In this document: piece by piece, positions 23,001-35,100 of the stretch | Position numbering within the stretch: position 1 is the stretch's first letter | Layout: each line of letters starts with the position of its first letter | Assembly: GCA_016748015.1 (NCBI GenBank) | Contig: JAAOMT010000088.1 | Coordinates: 23,284-87,283, forward strand | Source: Geosiphon pyriformis | Lineage: Eukaryota > Glomeromycota > Glomeromycetes > Archaeosporales > Geosiphonaceae | Direction of reading: 5' to 3' | Length of the DNA stretch: 64,000 bases | Position numbers and translations under genes: made by a program | The notes under the pieces: model-generated | Told to the model about the DNA's origin: nothing | Seen by the model: only the letters and a program-made list of their open reading frames with translations | Database searches by the model: none

Positions 23001-24752
23001 GTTTTTGGATTTGCAGGTTTTGGAATAGGCTCTTTTAAATTTTTTGCAGTTCTCTGTTAAATTGCTTGTTAGTTCTGTGAATAATTTTTTGGCTGGTGTA
23101 GTTAAGATTTTTTTAAGTAATGAGCTATCTTTGACAAACAATTTGTCCAATGCTTTTTATTGTTCTGGTGTTTTTTTTATGTTATCTATTCTTGGGAAGT
23201 TTTTGTATCTTAGTTTTGTTTATTTTTTAAAACATTTTGGGATCACTTTTGGTAATAAACTTTTTGATAAAAAAGGCTGTGTAATAGATTAAAAAACATT
23301 CTATCAATAGAAAAGATTAGATTCTAGAGGTCTTGTTCTTTATTGGTTTGAAATTATGTTAAAATTTTTGCATAGTAAGAGTTTTTTATTACCTAATTTA
23401 CTTGTGTCTATTCAGCCAGTTGGCTTAAACATATTAAATTCTAGAAAATTTGCTAAAGTGCAAGATAAGTTACATAAAATTTGGTCTGGTTTTTTTGAGA
23501 TATATACAGATGGTTCATTGAAAAATGTTGGCTCTATTGGTGTTATTAGTAATGTTACTACATATTTTCCAGTTTTGGATATAAGTATTGATATTGGTGT
23601 TTGTAGTTTTGTGTTGTTAACTATAACTGAATTGCAGGCTATTGCTTTGTCTTTGAAGTGTGTTCTGTCTTTCTGCTTTTTGGTTTTATATCTCAACAGC
23701 CAAGCTGCTATTGATGTGTATATGTCTGAGATGTTATTTGCTGTGCCAGATTTTTGTAATCAATGCTGAATTGAGAGAAAACATATTGTTAATTTAATTA
23801 GAAATAAAAATCTTATGGTAAGTTGGGTCAAAATTAAAGATAATTTTGGAATTTGTGGTAATATAAAAGTAGATACCATTGTAGGCAGACTGCTGGCTCT
23901 CTTTTTTCTTTGCCAGTAGGAATGTGAGAATATTTTTTGGTCATTGAGGACACTGTTGTATCTAATAATGTTCATCATTTTGTCAAAAACATTTTTAGGT
24001 CTATTTGTTATGCTTATTGGAAAGCTGGTTTTGGCTGTGATATAGTTTCTAATATATTAATCAAGAATATAGATTGGAACATTACTGTAAAAGTCTGGCA
24101 TCTTGACTCACATATGCTTGCTGGTTTTACTAGTTAAAAGTTTTCCAATCTTTGTATGTACTTGATAAAAGCTGTTTACAGACAGTTATTAGTGGCTGTT
24201 AGGAAAAGTTTATATAATAGAGAATATCCTGGTGTGCTGTGTTTGCTGTATGGTAAAGTGAAGTTGTCAGATCACATTTTCACTTGTGCTCAAAATGTTA
24301 ATGTTTAGGAAGAGATTTTGGCTGAGGCTTTTATACAATGAGTTGCTTTGGCAAGTGCTTATGGTGTGTTTTTTTCTGTTGTTTTACAGATGCTCTTTTG
24401 TTGTTTGTTAGATGCTAGAACTTATGTAATCATGTACAAAGGGTTTGTGCTGAAGAATTGGTATACAGAAGCTATTAGGGATTTTTGATAATAAGAAGGA
24501 GGCTATCTTTGCTGTTGTTAATTTTATGAAGTATCTAATAGAGTTGTATTATTTTAAGATCTGGTTGGCAAAGTCTAAGTTTAGGGTTAATATAGAAAAA
24601 GCTGACTTAGTTAAAAACAGTGATGTAATATCAGGCTTGTTATGTAGTTTAGTGTTGATGCTGTCAAATGAGATGATCAGAATACTTAACATTATTGAGT
24701 CTTTTGCTGTTAATTTTGGTCATTATAAACTGTGCTTTTTTTTTCTAGTTTA
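20096..24752 (+). pseudogene. LINE-A ORF2: endonuclease, reverse transcriptase, RNase H, decayed
   Basis: It starts at an ATG overlapping the ORF1 stop. The APE-like endonuclease (20096-20830) keeps VTETKLKS and VVLNGDFNEN. Reverse transcriptase lies at about 21540-22800: INDKTAGLFGIS, then PKPYNWNKV, LVLQDMCKAYNSV, and VNNT for the catalytic FADD-like motif (about 22404), so the first Asp of the pair is lost. RNase H (about 23360-23900) has IYTDGSLKN, ELQAIAL and LNSQAA. A C-terminal segment ends near 24752. TGA, TAG and TAA at former Trp codons and several frameshifts break the frame. Confidence 0.8.
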
Positions 24753-24789
24753 AATTATGATATAAGTATTAGTATAAATATATAGTGTT

Positions 24790-25045
24790 GTTTTGTCTGG
24801 CTTGAATGACTAGTCACATGTAGTAAGTATGTAAGTTGTATTTAATTTAAGCCACTTAGTTTAATTCTATATACTAGATAACAGTTGGATTTCACTCAAT
24901 TTATTTTTTTATTTTATTTTTTTAATGAGTAAAGCCCAACTACTATCTAGTATATAGAGCCAAATTGAGACTCAAACTAAACGTGATTCATGCACTTTTT
25001 ACATGTGGCTAGCCACTCAGGCCAGACAAGACAATACTACACACC
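24790..25045. repeat. inverted repeat where two LINE 3' tails meet
   Basis: The left arm (about 24790-24895) is the + tail of copy 2. The right arm (about 24922-25045) is the - tail of copy 3. Examples of paired blocks are CACATGTAG with TTTTTACATGTGG, CTATATACTAGATA with TATCTAGTATATAG, and GTTGGA with CCCAAC. The spacer is a T-rich run near 24900-24920. The arrangement could fold as a long hairpin and is a tail-to-tail junction of two insertions. Confidence 0.75.
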
Positions 25046-28000
25046 TATATTAACCTGCACCTGACCACCCAGACCAGAAAAAAAACAACCCAGTTTATGA
25101 TGACCAAAGCAAACAGCAAAAGATTCAACCACCCTGAGCAATCTAACAACACCATCAGATAATATCAAGGATACTCCACAAGAGAGCCCAGAAACAATCT
25201 CATCATCACAAACCAAACCAGCCTTCTCCATTACCACCTAGTAACTAGATCTCACCAACCACACCTTGGTATGATGCAATTCCACAACAAATCTTATGAA
25301 ATCAACAATCCAAGCAACAGCCACTTTTCTATTATCAAAAACACTACAAGCCTCCTGACACCAATCATTCAACACAAATTCTTTGCAGATCAGAGTGTAC
25401 AACCCAACATTGACAGAGCATTGAGATAAAACCTACAATACAGTGGATGAAAAAACATTGAAAACACCAGCCAAGACAGACCAATGGGCAGAAGTCTCAG
25501 CCAAGATCTCATTACGAATGCTGGACTTACGAACACAAGTAAAAGCATGGTTAGGGAACTCTACACTACCACACAGCAAACACAATACACCAAGGTAGCA
25601 CTTATTATACAACCTTTTTCTAACTACCACCAGCAACCTTCTGTGCACAGCTTTCATAAAATAAGTGTGAAGCATTAAAGATTTACGACTAGTGAAGCCA
25701 GCAACCATATGAGAATCAGGATGACACACCTTTGCCATGACAACCCAGTCGATGCAACCAATCAATGCATCAGAAATTACATCATAACTAGAGCCAGCTT
25801 CCCAATGAGCACAACAAATTGACTGAAAAATATCCCTAACAAAATAACAGACATTACTGGAAACTGCAGTACTCTCAGCAACCAGAAAATGTTTATGCAC
25901 ACCAGTCAACAGTGAAAAAGAAGATTCAGAGGCAGCCTGAGCAGCCAAGTCAGCTTTTTCATTACCAGAAACTCCAGAATGGTCTTTCACCTTAACCCAA
26001 CTCACAACAAGATCCTTTTCTCTGATTAGATTGAAAATATGATACCTTTCTAGCCAGCATTGATTACAGAAATCAGGGCAGGTCAAAGACAACTCAAACA
26101 CACAAGCATCAATGGCAACTTGGCTGTCAAGATACAGCACCACAGTACTTGAAAAAGAAACACATTCCAAAGACAAAGCGACAGCCTGCAACTCATTTAT
26201 AGTAAATGACAAAAAACCATGAACAGCAACACCAACACTCAGATTTAGTGCCGGAAAGTACACAGCAGCACCACTGGCAACCTCAACAGAGCCAGCATTC
26301 CTCAAAAACCCATCTGTAAAAACCTCAAAAAAACCAGACCAAATGTCATGCAATCTATCCTTAATAGCAAAAAACTCCCCAGATCCCAAAATGTCTAAGC
26401 CACACAACCCATCAGAGCCAGCAGAACAAGAAGATGAGAAGCCCTAATCCTTCAAAAACTTAGAAGAAACTGCAAACCAGTGAGGCACAAGACCACACAA
26501 GTCCAATCTCTTCCAATGGTGAAAAGTCTTTCAATCCAACAAGCCACTCTTTTTATCAAAAAGCTGATCATCAAAAGCAACACCAAAACACTTAAGAAAC
26601 TTAACTGAATTAAAGTACAGGGACTTCCCAAAAATATATAATAAAAGAAAACAACCAGAACTACGAAATGCAGTAGGAAGATTGTTCACCAAAGACAGTT
26701 CATTGCTCAAAAAAATCTTCACCACTCCAGCCAAAAAATTGTTTACTGGATTAACGCACAACCTAACAGAAAACTGCAAAGGATCCAAAGGAGCCCAACC
26801 AAAAACTTGCAAATCCAAAAATTTATGACTAAACAAATATCCGAGAATACCAGAAGCATTAGAAAACAGAATCAGAGCAGCCACTTTCCCTTTAAACTGC
26901 ACTTGTTCAAAGGATTTCAGCCTATATAATGAAAGATGATACAAAGCAGCATCAGAAAAGTCATGGGGAAGGCAAACTTTAGATCTAAGACACTTCCTAA
27001 TTAAGACATTCCACTTGCAACAAACACTAGGAGAGATAAAACTGAACTGCATATAATAGCTAACAATAGGCTGTAAGACAACCGAAACCAAATATGAAAA
27101 CTGCTTATCAGTAATAGCCTTTTTTAGTGCAACATTAACAAAAAAACAAACGTCCACATGAGCTTTGACAACACTCTACTTGGACAACTCCTCTGTAGAC
27201 AAAAAAATACCCAGATAACAATGTGACTCACTCTTTTTAGCAATCAAAATTGGCTGACCACAAATACTCAATAAAGCAACCTTAACACCCTGATTTATAG
27301 GGATAGCCACCATCTTCTTACTGTTGATAGAAATATCATTGATCACAAAAAATTCACTGGCAATGTTCAACACATACTGAGTAGAGGCCTGACAATTCCC
27401 AACTCAGATAGTATCATCAACAAATGCACCAGCTGAAAAATAAGAAGTCAAACCACCACCACCCTTGATCTTGCCATTTTTTGAAACAAACTTAGTATTA
27501 ATTCAGTACTCACACAATTGTTTGTGTCTTTTGACTTTGCACAAAAGCAGATTATAGAAGATTTTTTACAGAAGAGGTGAAAAGATCTCACCCTAATTCA
27601 GCCCATTATGCATCTTGTAACCACCAGACAAACCAAAATCAGTCATAACCCTGTTAATCCTATCCTTGTGAATACCACCAAAAAACTTAATGAATCTCTC
27701 ACACATCTTGACACGTCGCAAGCTAGCCCTTAAATGATATCACCCAACCAAATCATAGGTCTTCCACATATCCTGCAAGACCAACCATACTTCCCTATTC
27801 TTCTTGATGGCATTCTCAACCACTGACCCAACAGCAAACACTGGAGATTGTGTGAATGTACTCTTTAACACCGAAAAATTGTCACCTTGAAGAACATCGA
27901 ATCTACTACAAGCCACCAAAATACAATTGGATAGAATCTTTGAAAGAATTTTCCTGGCAGTCTCAATCAAAGCAATGGGCCGAGTGTTTGTAAAAACCCC

Positions 28001-29728
28001 ATCCCAGTCATAAGACTTAGGAATCATCAAAACCCATGCACTTTTTCACAAAACAGGTACCACATCAACGGATAAACACACATTGAATAAAGCCAACAAG
28101 CACCCCAAAACTATCTTACTGCCATATTTCCACAACTCATTTGGAATATCAGATAAACCAGCAGCCTTGTCATTAGGCAGACCACCAACAACTGAAAGCA
28201 ACTTGCCTATACTGATAGCACACATAACACCAGAAAAGGCATCATTCTGAACATAGTCCAATGGAGCGTACTGACAAGTCCAAAGATCAGGTAGCACCAA
28301 ATGCACTGAATGTTTCCTCATCCACCTTTCTATAATCTTGTCTATACTAGACTTTACCTCTTCAGGCTCCAAAACCAATTTGTCATTAACCACTAAGTGA
28401 TCTAACACCACCTTGCAAAATGGTCTTTCCAACACACTCCTGATCATACCACTTTTGTTTGAACAAAAATTTTCCATGTGCTTCTCAATCACAATTCTAA
28501 TGGAAGCTTCTTTGGCCAGCTTTGACTCAAACATCTTTGATCTCCTATAATCTTTGCAAACCAATGACAAATACTTAAGAATAACATCAGATTTTACTCT
28601 TGATCCTAACAAGTCAACAAAAGCACAAGCCTTATCATTATCAAAAGTCGACCACTTATGCACAAGGCAATCTACATCAGGCAAGTTACTAGAGTGAAAT
28701 TTCTTAACAATCTTGGTCACCAACAATTCCAAACCAAAAAACTTAGAGGAGTGTCTGTTTTTTGCATAGTTGAACTTGCTAAACCACTGTCTTGAAAACA
28801 ATGCATCAGCAGACTCCACCAAGATCTTTTCTAAAACCACCCACATAGCATCTATATTGCCACGGTTTTCAGCACCAGAGAACATGTTACTCAATAACAA
28901 GAGCTTAGATGAGGAGAGATCCTTAAACTTAGCCCATTTAGCACAGTCAGCATCTTTGATTTTGAACTTCCAACAATCTCTATTAGCCTGCCTGTGCATG
29001 TTATTCAATTCAGCATTCAGGAACCCACTTAAACCAACCAACACCACAACTGTCCTGTAATCAGTGTCAAAGAAGTCTGAAATAGAAACAACTTAATGAC
29101 CAGCCATAGCAGAAAACAGATTACTACTAACAAAAATGTAATCAATCATCTTCCCAACCCCTCTTAAGTTGTTCCATATAGAAGCTCCAACCAAATGATG
29201 ACCAAAAAATAAGTTAACCAAACCCAAATCCAAACAAAATTTGAAACTTGCACTCCTACCAAATTCATTCTTATTAAAGTTCCCACCCAAAACGACAAAA
29301 GAGCTGGAATTGACAGCCTTTACAATGAGAGAGTTAACCTTAGAAAACTGATCAAACCTAATCTTAGGAGAAGCATCAGCATACAACTCCAGAAGAATAA
29401 CCAAGAGCCTGCCCTTAAACAAGAGTCAAACAGAAATGACTCAACCAGGAACCTCCTCAACCTTTAAAACATGACAAACCAAAGAATTGTTTATGATTAC
29501 AGCAACACCAGCCCCAAGATAACCAACATTCAAACCAGAAGTAAAAATTCAAACTCCATCAAACTTATCCTTAATCCATGGCCCAGAAGAGGCCCTTAAC
29601 TTCATTTCGGTAATGAAAGAAACCATATTTCCAGAACTCACATGCCAATGAACAATATCTGCTTGCTTAGTAAGAATATTGATACTTCGAACATTACATG
29701 TAGCAAATTTCCAGACCAGACTGGTCAT
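25037..29728 (-). pseudogene. LINE-A ORF2: APE endonuclease, RT, RNase H
   Basis: About 1560 codons with roughly ten stops and no obvious frameshift. Endonuclease (29728-about 28950): FATCNVRS, ITEMKLR (Glu of the TETK motif), VVLGGNFNKN (GDFN with Asp to Asn), MIDYIFVSS, and DTDYRTV near the SDH site. RT (about 28300-26900): NDKAAGLSDIP, LIETARKIL, WLVLQDMWKTYD and AFVDDTI (27413-27424), the catalytic pair intact. RNase H (about 26340-25950): VFTDG, ELQAVAL, LYLDSQVA and GNEKADLA, all four acidic residues present. A CX2CX7HX3C knuckle follows (CLLCGSVEFPNHAFTC, near 25530-25577). The product would nick DNA, copy its RNA and remove it. As it stands it is broken. Confidence 0.85.
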
Positions 29729-31742
29729 TAGGATGAAAATGGAAGAGAACAACCTGGATCAGAGCACAAAAAATCTAATCTCACCAGGACAGAACTAACT
29801 GAAGCTTCCAGAGCAGACATTTTAGATTCTAAACCACCCATTTTGGAGGTAAGAACCCTTGAACCACTTGAACTGAGAACAGCAGTAGACTCATCAGCAC
29901 CAGAGAAAGGGGAAGCAGATACAGTCAGCTCATTATCTAGAGCCATATCCAAATTCAAAACTGAAACCACAGGCACAAAAACAACTGGAGACACACTCTC
30001 AGAAAGAGGTGCCAATGGTACCAATTCAACAAAACTGAGTTTTTTCAAAATACCAGAAACCTGATTTGCTAAAATCTCTAAAGAGCGTTCTAAAGTCGCC
30101 AAACAATTGCCCAATTGAGACATGACAAGAAGATCAGACATTAATGAAGGAAGAACCAAACCAGAATGCAAATCAGTGCCAGAAGAACCAGAAGAAGACA
30201 CACAAGAGGTGGCACTACTAGCAACTTGAGCCCAAGTTTTACCAGTGAAAGACATAGGATGTGAAATAGGTGCTTGCTTTCTTTTATAAATGCCAGCCAA
30301 TTAAACTCAATCTTGATCAGAAATTACTCATTTCTCATGAACACCAAAATTTTCACCCACAGGACAGATGGCAGTAACATGACCAAATTGTCCACACTTG
30401 GTACAACGAACCAAACAAAGACCAGCCCAATGCAAGTTCACACTCTTAAAAACTAGAACCAAATCAATAGCAGCCAATTTGGCCACTTTACTCTCAAAAC
30501 AGATTACAACACACTGAACATGAGTATATGATATGAAATCACAGCCAATAACACAAGTTTTCCTATCATAGGCCTCCACCAAGTCCGAAAGATCATGAGC
30601 AGTCATACCAACTGGAAGGGTATACAGCAAAGCATGATAACAGTCCTTTGAAATCCATGATTCTTTGTCATTTACCACCAAAACCACATGCACAGAATTT
30701 TTTCTCACGAGAACAGACCACTTAGAAGCAACCAAACAGACAATCTCAACTGATTCAAATTCAATCACAGCTTTTTGCCATAAACCAATCAGCTGCATTT
30801 TGATAGAAATGATCTTGCCAAATTTGGAAAACACAGCCTTTATTGCTAATTTGGAAAAATTGACTGGAATCTCCTTGATGATTATCTTCTGATCTATATG
30901 GCTGTTTATTTTTTTGAGATCATTATTGACAAGAATATTTTTACTGAATGCTAATAATCTGGTCTTATTCAAACTAGATTCACTTGTAAAGGTCAATCGA
31001 ATGACTTCAGGAAATTTTGAGGGAGTTAAAGCACCCCCAAAACCATCAATTCTATAAAAAAAATTTTTTACACAAACCAACTTATTCACATTTGTTTTCC
31101 CAGGCACAGCAGACAAATCAATATCAAGCATGAATGACTTTGTTGAATTAAAACTACGAGTCTCCAAGACACATGATTTGATTAGTATATACTGATTGGA
31201 TCTAAAGTCCACATAAGGAGAAAGTTCAAGCACATTATTATCAAAATTCACAAGGTTGAAAGAAGGTTGTTTTGGAGGACTGCCCAGCATGTACATATGG
31301 GTACATGTTTTCCTTGGCGTAGTGTCATTCATATCATTGTTCTTACCCAATTCCACAAAGCTTGTTTCTTTAGCAATCATATTGCCATGTTTTCGACATC
31401 CAAGAGATTGCCCACACTGTCTGAAACACTACTCACTTCACTACCCTAAGACACCACAGGCTCAACACCAGTACTACCAATATCTTCCAGACCCAGAGGG
31501 CCAGCAGATGAGTCCAACACCACACCAGTGGCTGGCTTTTTCAGCTTTTTCTAAGATGCACTACAAGAGTAGATGGTATTCACACGTTTATTTTTGGCAG
31601 TCAAACGGGTCCCCAACCCCACCAAACTAGAACCCAAACCACCAGCAAAAAAGCTCACAGTTTCATCATAACAAAGGGGAATGTATTGAGAGAAATAACT
31701 TAAGATAAAAAGGGAAAAAGAGGAAAAGGAAAAGCTATTCAA
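29728..31742 (-). pseudogene. LINE-A ORF1: RRM-like domain and CCHC knuckle, few lesions
   Basis: The N-terminal part (31742-31551) is followed by a TAG and, near 31382, a one-base shift into the 350-codon frame 31380-30328. That frame has the RRM-like core (KAVFSKFGKIISIKMQL then WQKAVIEFE), AYDRKTCVIG and an intact zinc knuckle CTKCGQFGHVTAIC. Three stops near 30310-30327 separate it from the 190-codon part 30300-29728. That part carries a Ser-rich linker and a C-terminal coiled coil (KMGGLESKMSALEASVS). ORF1 ends in TAATG, whose ATG opens ORF2. It should bind the LINE RNA and form the ribonucleoprotein with ORF2. Confidence 0.8.
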
Positions 31743-31800
31743 TCAAATTTTATCTTTACTCTCATTGTGATCAGGGGATTGACAAGAGAAGAATTTTTTT

Positions 31801-31937
31801 TAAAATTAAGTTTATACCACTCAATAATAATAATAATAATATTAATAATAAATTATAAAAAATATATAAATTATAATTATTTTAAGATTTTTAAATTTTA
31901 TATTATAATTAGTAATTAAATTATATTTTATTAAAAC

Positions 31938-31995
<58 letters not shown>

Positions 31996-32189
31996 CATTT
32001 TTTTTATTTTTTATAATTATAATTAAAACAAAAAATAAAATAAAAATCAATAAAAATAATTTAAAAGAATGTTTTTATTTTTGATTAAAAAATTTTTTTA
32101 ATTAAAATTAAAATATTAAAGAACTTTAAAGTTTTTAATATTAAATTAATAATTAAAATACTGTTTTTTATTTTTATTTTTTATTAGTA
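31801..32189. repeat. AT-rich spacer with TAA/ATA microsatellite
   Basis: A run of AATAATAAT units occupies about 31940-31992, with a shorter run at 31825-31850. The rest is A/T with no reading frame. It lies between the 5' end of LINE-A copy 3 and the 3' end of copy 4. Confidence 0.75.
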
Positions 32190-35100
32190 GTTTATTAAGT
32201 AAAACTTAATTGTTATTTAGTACATAGAACCAGATTAAATGGCTCAAACTAAATGCAATTTATACACTTATTACATATAGCTAACCACTTAGACCAGATA
32301 AAACAATACTATATACTTATACAAACATGTATATTACTACATAAACTGAAAAAGAAAGCACAAGGTTTGCAACAGTCAAAATTAATCATAAAAGATTTAA
32401 TAATATCAAGTATTTTGATTATATTATCAGATAGTCTGAACACTATACTATAAAACAACCCTAAAATCAAACCACTATCTTTAATTAGACTAGTCTTTTC
32501 TATATTTATCTTATATTTAGATTCCATCAGTTATGCCTTAGCACAATACAATTCTACCAAATATTTTACATATTTGATAATCTTTAAAGTAGTTTTTTTT
32601 CTTCCATCAAAAATCTCAACAGCTTTCACATATCAATTTCTTAATACAAACCTCTTGTAAACTATTATATACAGATTAACATCCAAAGAATATCTAGAAA
32701 AAGTACACAAAACAGCAAAAAAAAACTGTCTATAAGCATTCATAGACATAACCTATTATATAAAAGCTTTAGATAAAATCTTTTTTCAAATACCAATATC
32801 TTAAACACAAATAAACACATAATCAGACAACTTTACTTTATTATACAGTAAATACAGCACACTAAGATATCTCTTATTGTACAATTTTTTTTTAACTGCC
32901 ATAAGCAGTTATCTATGTACAGTTTTTATTAAATATATGTACAGATTGACAGACTTTTTACTAGTAATCCAAAAAACATATGTGAATTAGAATGTTAAAT
33001 CTTTGCAGTAACCATCCAATCAATATTTTTAATCAACACACTTAAAATTATACTGTGGCCTGAGCCAGTTTCCCAACAAATACAACAAACAGACCTATAT
33101 AAATTTTAAACAAAATAACAGGTATTATCAAATACAACTGTGTTCTTAGCCACCAAAAAACATTCTCATACTCTTATCAGCAAAAAAAAAGAAAGTAAGC
33201 AGTTTTGTTTGCCATTATATTAGTCTTTACATTGCCATAAATACCTGAATGATCTTTGATTTTTACCCAATTTACAGTAAAATTCTTATTCCTAATTAGA
33301 TTAACAATATGTCTCTTTTCTATTTAGCATTAATTACAAAAGTCAGATACAGCAAATAATACCTTAGATACATATGTATTAATAGCAACTTGGCTATTAA
33401 AGTATAAAATTACTGTGCAAGAAAATAGAACACACTTTAAGAACAGAACAATAGTCTGTAATTTGGTTATAATAAAAGACAAAAACTCATGTATTCTAAC
33501 ACTAATATCTATATCCACAGCTGAAAAATATACAATTGTCTTACTAGCAATATTAATAGAACCAATATTTTTTAACAAACTATCTGTATAAATTTTAAAC
33601 AAATCAGACCAAATTTTATGTAAACTACTCCAAATATCAGAAAACCTCTTGAATTTAAAAATATTTAAGCCTAACAACTAATTGGCCTCAGCAGGATTAC
33701 TTAACACAAAACTTTTATTATGCAAAAATTCTAATATAAGTTTAAATCAATAAGAAACAGGACTCTTAGAATTCAGTTTTTTTTATTAACAAAAAGTCTT
33801 CCAATTTATTATATTGCTCTTTTTATCAAAAAGTTTATTACTAAAAGCAATCTTAAATTGCTTTAAAAAGTAAACAGAACTAAGATACATGGTTTTTTTC
33901 AAAATTACTAATATTAAAAAGTCATTAAGATTATAGAAAGCATTGAGCAAATTGTTTATTAAAGACAGCTTATTGTTTAAAAAAATTATTACCACAGCCA
34001 GAAAATTGTTTACTGGACTAACATATAAATTAATAGAAAATTGCAAAATATTCAAAAGAGTCCAACCCAAAACCTGCAAATTCAAGAATCTATAATTAAA
34101 TAAGTGGCCAAAAATGCTTAAAACATTAAAAAAAGAATTAAGACAGCCAATTTTTTTTTAGATTGTACTTGCTCAAATAATTTCAGACTATATAAAGAGA
34201 GATAATACAAAGTTTTACTAGGAAAATCACAGGGCAAACAGATTTTAGACTTAGGGTCTTTTCTAATCATAACATCTTATTTGCAATACACACTTAACAA
34301 AACAAAACTAAACTAAGTTCTATAACTAATTATGGGCTGCAAAACAATTAACACTAAATAAAAAAACTGCTTACTCATAATAGTTTTCTTAAGCATTATA
34401 TTGACAAAAGATCAAACATTAGAATAAGTTTTAACCACACTTGACTTGAATAATTTCTTAGTTGACAAAAAAATCTTCAGATATTTATGTGTTTTGCTTT
34501 TTTTGGCAATCAAAATTGGCTGACCACTAATATTCAAAAAAGCAACTCTAATACTTTAATTAATAAGAATAGCCACTGTTTTTTATTATTAATTAAGATA
34601 TCATTGATTATAAAAAACTTACTGGCAATGTTCAAAGCATATTAAATAGAAGTTTGACAACTTCCAATCCAAATTGTGTCATCAACAAATACATTAGTTG
34701 CAAAAAAAAAGAACATCTCACTGTTATTTTTAATCTTACTAGTCTTTGCCACAAACTTAATATTGATTCAATATCTACACAAATGTTCATGTCTCTTAAC
34801 TTCACACAAGAGTGAATCATAAAAAATTCTCCAAAAAAGAGATGAAAAGACTTCACTTTGATCTAAATTATTATGTATCCTATAGTTACTTAAAAAGCCA
34901 AAATCAGTTATCATTCTATTGATTTTATCTTTATGTATATTGCCAAAAAATTTGATAAATCTATAACATATTTTGATTCATCACAAGCTAGCCTTCAAGT
35001 AGTGCCAACCAACCAAATTATATGTTTTGCACATATCCTGTAAGACTAATTAAAGTTCTCTATTTTTTTTAAAAGCATTCTTAATTATTAACTCAACAGT

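Larger units (their letters stand above)
17985..24900 (+). mobile_element. LINE-A copy 2, near full length, decayed
   Basis: One unit runs from the 5' leader (about 17985, TTATTGATCTTCTGGTTACAG) through ORF1 and ORF2 to the 3' tail ending near 24900. It is colinear over its whole length with the minus-strand copy at 24920-31800. The two meet tail to tail. Organisation: ORF1 with RRM-like part and zinc knuckle, a TAATG overlap at 20094-20098, and ORF2 with endonuclease, reverse transcriptase and RNase H. APE-type endonuclease plus RNase H fits the fungal Tad1/I group, judged from domain order only. Confidence 0.85.
24920..31800 (-). mobile_element. LINE-A copy 3, full length, best preserved
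   Basis: This is the least decayed LINE in the window. The 5' leader starts near 31800, ORF1 runs 31742-29728, ORF2 29728-25037, and the 3' tail ends near 24920. Base composition is clearly less AT-rich than the other copies, and long stretches stay open (333, 324, 350 codons). Remaining lesions are about a dozen stop codons and one clear frameshift near 31382. Its state suggests the most recent insertion of the family here. Confidence 0.9.

Noticed and set aside
28770-29060. 96-codon plus-strand frame and other plus-strand frames within 25-31 kb
   Set aside because: They are opposite-strand shadows of the LINE-A ORF2 and ORF1, which have clear motifs on the minus strand.
18185-31742. Use of TGA as a Trp codon in LINE-A (alternative genetic code)
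   Set aside because: Host genes RPB6, COQ7 and the PTM1-like gene end in TGA and use TGG for Trp, and older LINE copies show TAG and TAA at the same Trp sites. Decay by G-to-A change explains the pattern.
31926-31995. Functional regulatory repeat
   Set aside because: It is a plain TAA/ATA microsatellite next to a LINE end, a common by-product of A-rich tails.
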